Source: Betaproteobacteria bacterium (lineage in GTDB: Bacteria; Pseudomonadota; Gammaproteobacteria; Burkholderiales; Rhodocyclaceae). Taken from it: a stretch of 23,219 nucleotides of DNA. The notes below the pieces were generated by a model. That model did not search any database, was not told the origin of the DNA, and saw only the letters and a program-made list of their open reading frames with translations. Shown here piece after piece: positions 21,951-23,219 of the stretch (within the stretch, counting starts at the first letter, position 1; each line of letters opens with the position of its first letter). The stretch spans positions 1 to 23,219 of the forward strand of contig JAPTVL010000406.1 in assembly GCA_028065725.1 (NCBI GenBank), written 5' to 3'. Position numbers and translations under genes: made by a program.

Positions 21951-22330
21951 GCGAGCCGTTCCTCCAACAGGCAGAAGTCGCCCTTGAGTGCTTTCAGCAG
22001 CCCCTCGCTATGCAAGCGGTAATAGACCATCTTGCCGTCGTTGCGCATGGCGAGCCAGCCTTGGTCGCGCAGCAGCTTCAATTGATGGGAGGTCGCCGCT
22101 ACGGTGATCCCGAGCACGTGGGACACGTCGCACACGCACAGTTCGCCCTGGGCGAGCGCCAGCAGAATCTTGAGCCGGGTGACATTGCCCAGCAGCTTGT
22201 AGAGCTCGGCGAGCTGCGGCAGCAGGTGCGCCTCTTTGGCCAGCTCGGCCTTGATCCGCGCGACCTTCTCCTGCTCGAAGCAGGTCACGTTGCAGACCGG
22301 ACTGACGATTACTTTGGCGGAAGCGGCCAC
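21947..22330 (-). CDS. CadC-like ArsR/SmtB metal-sensing repressor
   Basis: This repressor releases its operator on binding soft metal. The 127-aa product (GTG start at 22330, GAGGA upstream) has an N-terminal Cys pair in the block CNVTCFEQEKVARI, aligned to CEIFCYDEEKVNRI of staphylococcal CadC. The helix ELCVCDVSHVLG supplies the other two thiols. Four Cys together form the alpha-3N site that senses Cd, Pb and Bi. The winged helix (ATSHQLKLLRDQGW, then MVYYRL) is intact. An ATG at 22402 exists but would place the promoter inside the gene. It leads a seven-gene operon and probably controls it. Confidence 0.88.
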   Translation of the reverse strand: MAASAKVIVSPVCNVTCFEQEKVARIKAELAKEAHLLPQLAELYKLLGNVTRLKILLALAQGELCVCDVSHVLGITVAATSHQLKLLRDQGWLAMRNDGKMVYYRLHSEGLLKALKGDFCLLEERLA

Positions 22331-22360
22331 GTTGAAATCCTCGTTTAGACGTTTGCGAAA

Positions 22361-22389
22361 ATGATAAAACGAAAGGCGGCAATGCACAA
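22361..22389 (-). promoter_or_regulatory. Candidate promoter of the CadC-led operon
   Basis: Read on the minus strand, TTGTGC (22384-22389) and TATCAT (22361-22366) are separated by 17 bp and lie upstream of the GTG start at 22330. The -10 is close to consensus and the -35 is weak (3 of 6). It overlaps the direct-repeat operator. Confidence 0.45.
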
Positions 22390-22414
22390 GACCACTGCAC
22401 AAGATATTTCTTGT
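22383..22414. promoter_or_regulatory. Candidate ArsR/CadC operator
   Basis: ACAAGA (22399-22404) and TCTTGT (22409-22414) form a perfect 6-4-6 inverted repeat. The 9-mer TGCACAAGA occurs twice in direct order (22383-22391 and 22396-22404). ArsR/SmtB operators are short A/T-rich inverted repeats over the promoter, and this fits. Confidence 0.55.
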
Positions 22415-22460
22415 ATTTCCTGAGACTGCTTATCGCGCCGCCGCCCCTCAAAAGTCGGCG

Positions 22461-22478
22461 CTGGCGGAACGGCGCCAG
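22461..22478 (-). terminator. Weak hairpin after the ankyrin gene
   Basis: CTGGCG (22461-22466) pairs with CGCCAG (22473-22478) just past the ankyrin stop. Read on the minus strand, a TTTT run follows about 7 nt later. It could end ankyrin transcription before the CadC operon promoter. Confidence 0.35.
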
Positions 22479-22486
22479 GATTCAGC

Positions 22487-23047
22487 TCAATGCATGTCCC
22501 GTAACCGCCCTCCGGGGGCCGCCATCCAGGTCTCGATCAGTTTCACGATTTCGTCGTGGCCCTTCATGCCCGCCACCCACAGCGCATCGCGGCCTCCGGG
22601 GTCGAGCGCATCCCACAGTGCCCCGCCGGCCAGCAGCAGACGAACCACGTCTGCATGCCCTTTGCAGGCGGCCATGAACAAGGGCCGGTCACCCCCAGGG
22701 GTCGCTGCATTTACATCGGCTCGGTGCGCGACGAGAAAGCCGACGATGTCCGTGTGGCCATTGAAAGCCGCCCAAAAAAGTGGCGTCCAGCCATGACTGT
22801 TCACAAGGTCGATATCCGCGCCGCGCGCGAGGAGATCCTCTGCAATCGCGGAATGCCTTCTGAAAATCGCATGGAACAGCATGCTGAAACCGTTCTCATC
22901 CTGCCAATTCACGGCTGCTCCTTCCCGCAGAAGGACGCGCACGCGCTCCAGTTCTCCTGCCCTGACGGCGGCCAGACAGCTTGTCTGTACGGCAGGATGT
23001 GTCGCGTCCCGGGTCGCGGGTGGCCTGCGCTTACGCTTGTCTTTCAT
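22487..23047 (-). CDS. Ankyrin-repeat protein
   Basis: The 186-aa product has a basic N-terminus (KDKRKRR) and no signal peptide. About five ankyrin repeats follow: 20-52, 53-85 (GFSMLFHAIFRRHSAIAEDLLARGADID), 86-118 (HGWTPLFWAAFNGHTDIVGFLVAHRADVN), 119-151 and a partial 152-176. It should bind another protein; the partner is unknown. The start at 23047 has GAGG upstream. It lies on the same strand as the CadC-led operon but is separated from it by that operon's own promoter and a weak hairpin, so a shared role is uncertain. Confidence 0.88.
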   Translation of the reverse strand: MKDKRKRRPPATRDATHPAVQTSCLAAVRAGELERVRVLLREGAAVNWQDENGFSMLFHAIFRRHSAIAEDLLARGADIDLVNSHGWTPLFWAAFNGHTDIVGFLVAHRADVNAATPGGDRPLFMAACKGHADVVRLLLAGGALWDALDPGGRDALWVAGMKGHDEIVKLIETWMAAPGGRLRDMH

Positions 23048-23048
23048 T

Positions 23049-23111
23049 GCCCGCCTCAGGAAATCTGGACTGCGCGCTGGATGTCGCTCACAAAAATCCA
23101 GCCCGCCTCAG
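23049..23111. repeat. Short direct repeat near the right edge
   Basis: The 11-mer GCCCGCCTCAG occurs at 23049-23059 and 23101-23111. The second copy overlaps a small CTCAG/CTGAG hairpin followed by a T-run. Its meaning is unclear. I see no gene between 23048 and the window end. Confidence 0.3.
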
Positions 23112-23219
23112 AGCCTGAGAGTTTTTTGATTTCGCTCGAAGCGGAGGGCGTCGGCCACTTGCACGCCACCGTGGGCGGCGATGTATGCATAAGTCATTAT
23201 TCAACCCCTATTGGCGACG

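Noticed and set aside
23104..23122. Terminator-like CTCAG/CTGAG hairpin with a T-run
   Set aside because: The stem has only 5 bp and no plus-strand gene ends before it.
23197..23214. GGGGTTGAA on the minus strand, similar to the flank of the left-end hairpins
   Set aside because: There is no CCCC/GGGG stem beside it, so the match is short and likely chance.

Overview
The window is GC-rich and looks proteobacterial, most likely betaproteobacterial. Grounds are the fpr-type reductase ending in a short aromatic/charged tail, the FdxA-like ferredoxin relic, the fused pbrB-pbrC gene and the YbhF-type exporter. It reads as the edge of an integrative and conjugative element (ICE) carrying metal-resistance cargo. 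No rRNA, tRNA or CRISPR array was seen.

Layout. (1) 1-1747: element backbone. Here are a small membrane protein and ssb on the minus strand and a divergent AcaB/DUF1845-like gene, with a recurrent G/C hairpin motif between genes. (2) 1794-7905: a PbrR/CadR-type MerR regulator diverges from a MerR-type promoter (19-bp spacer). That promoter reads through a short relic ORF into a four-gene ABC exporter operon (HlyD adaptor, double ATPase, two ABC-2 permeases). (3) 7906-10133: an IS110-family element with a strongly foldable leader (candidate bridge RNA), then a ferredoxin-like gene that has lost cluster ligands. (4) 10196-17321: a plus-strand operon from a second PbrR-type promoter. It encodes a Pb/Zn/Cd P-type ATPase with five N-terminal metal-binding repeats, a PbrB-PbrC fusion, a free DsbD N-terminal domain, a ferredoxin-NADP reductase, two c-type cytochromes, a Met-rich periplasmic protein and a SHOCT membrane protein. 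(5) 17493-22330: a convergent minus-strand operon led by a CadC-like ArsR/SmtB repressor. It encodes an MtrA/DUF4346-like protein with Cys clusters, a secreted OB-fold-like protein, a MacB-type permease and ATPase, a TlpA-like thioredoxin and a second free DsbD N-terminal domain. (6) 22487-23047: an ankyrin-repeat protein.

How they may work together. PbrA would move Pb/Zn/Cd to the periplasm, and PbrB/PbrC would supply phosphate and processing for sequestration. The cytochromes, reductase, DsbD-like domains and Met-rich protein suggest added redox and soft-metal handling in the envelope. The seven-gene CadC-led operon is the best candidate for an undescribed system: it couples a corrinoid-methyltransferase-like protein to a MacB-type transporter and periplasmic thiol proteins under a metal sensor. 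Its function is inference only.
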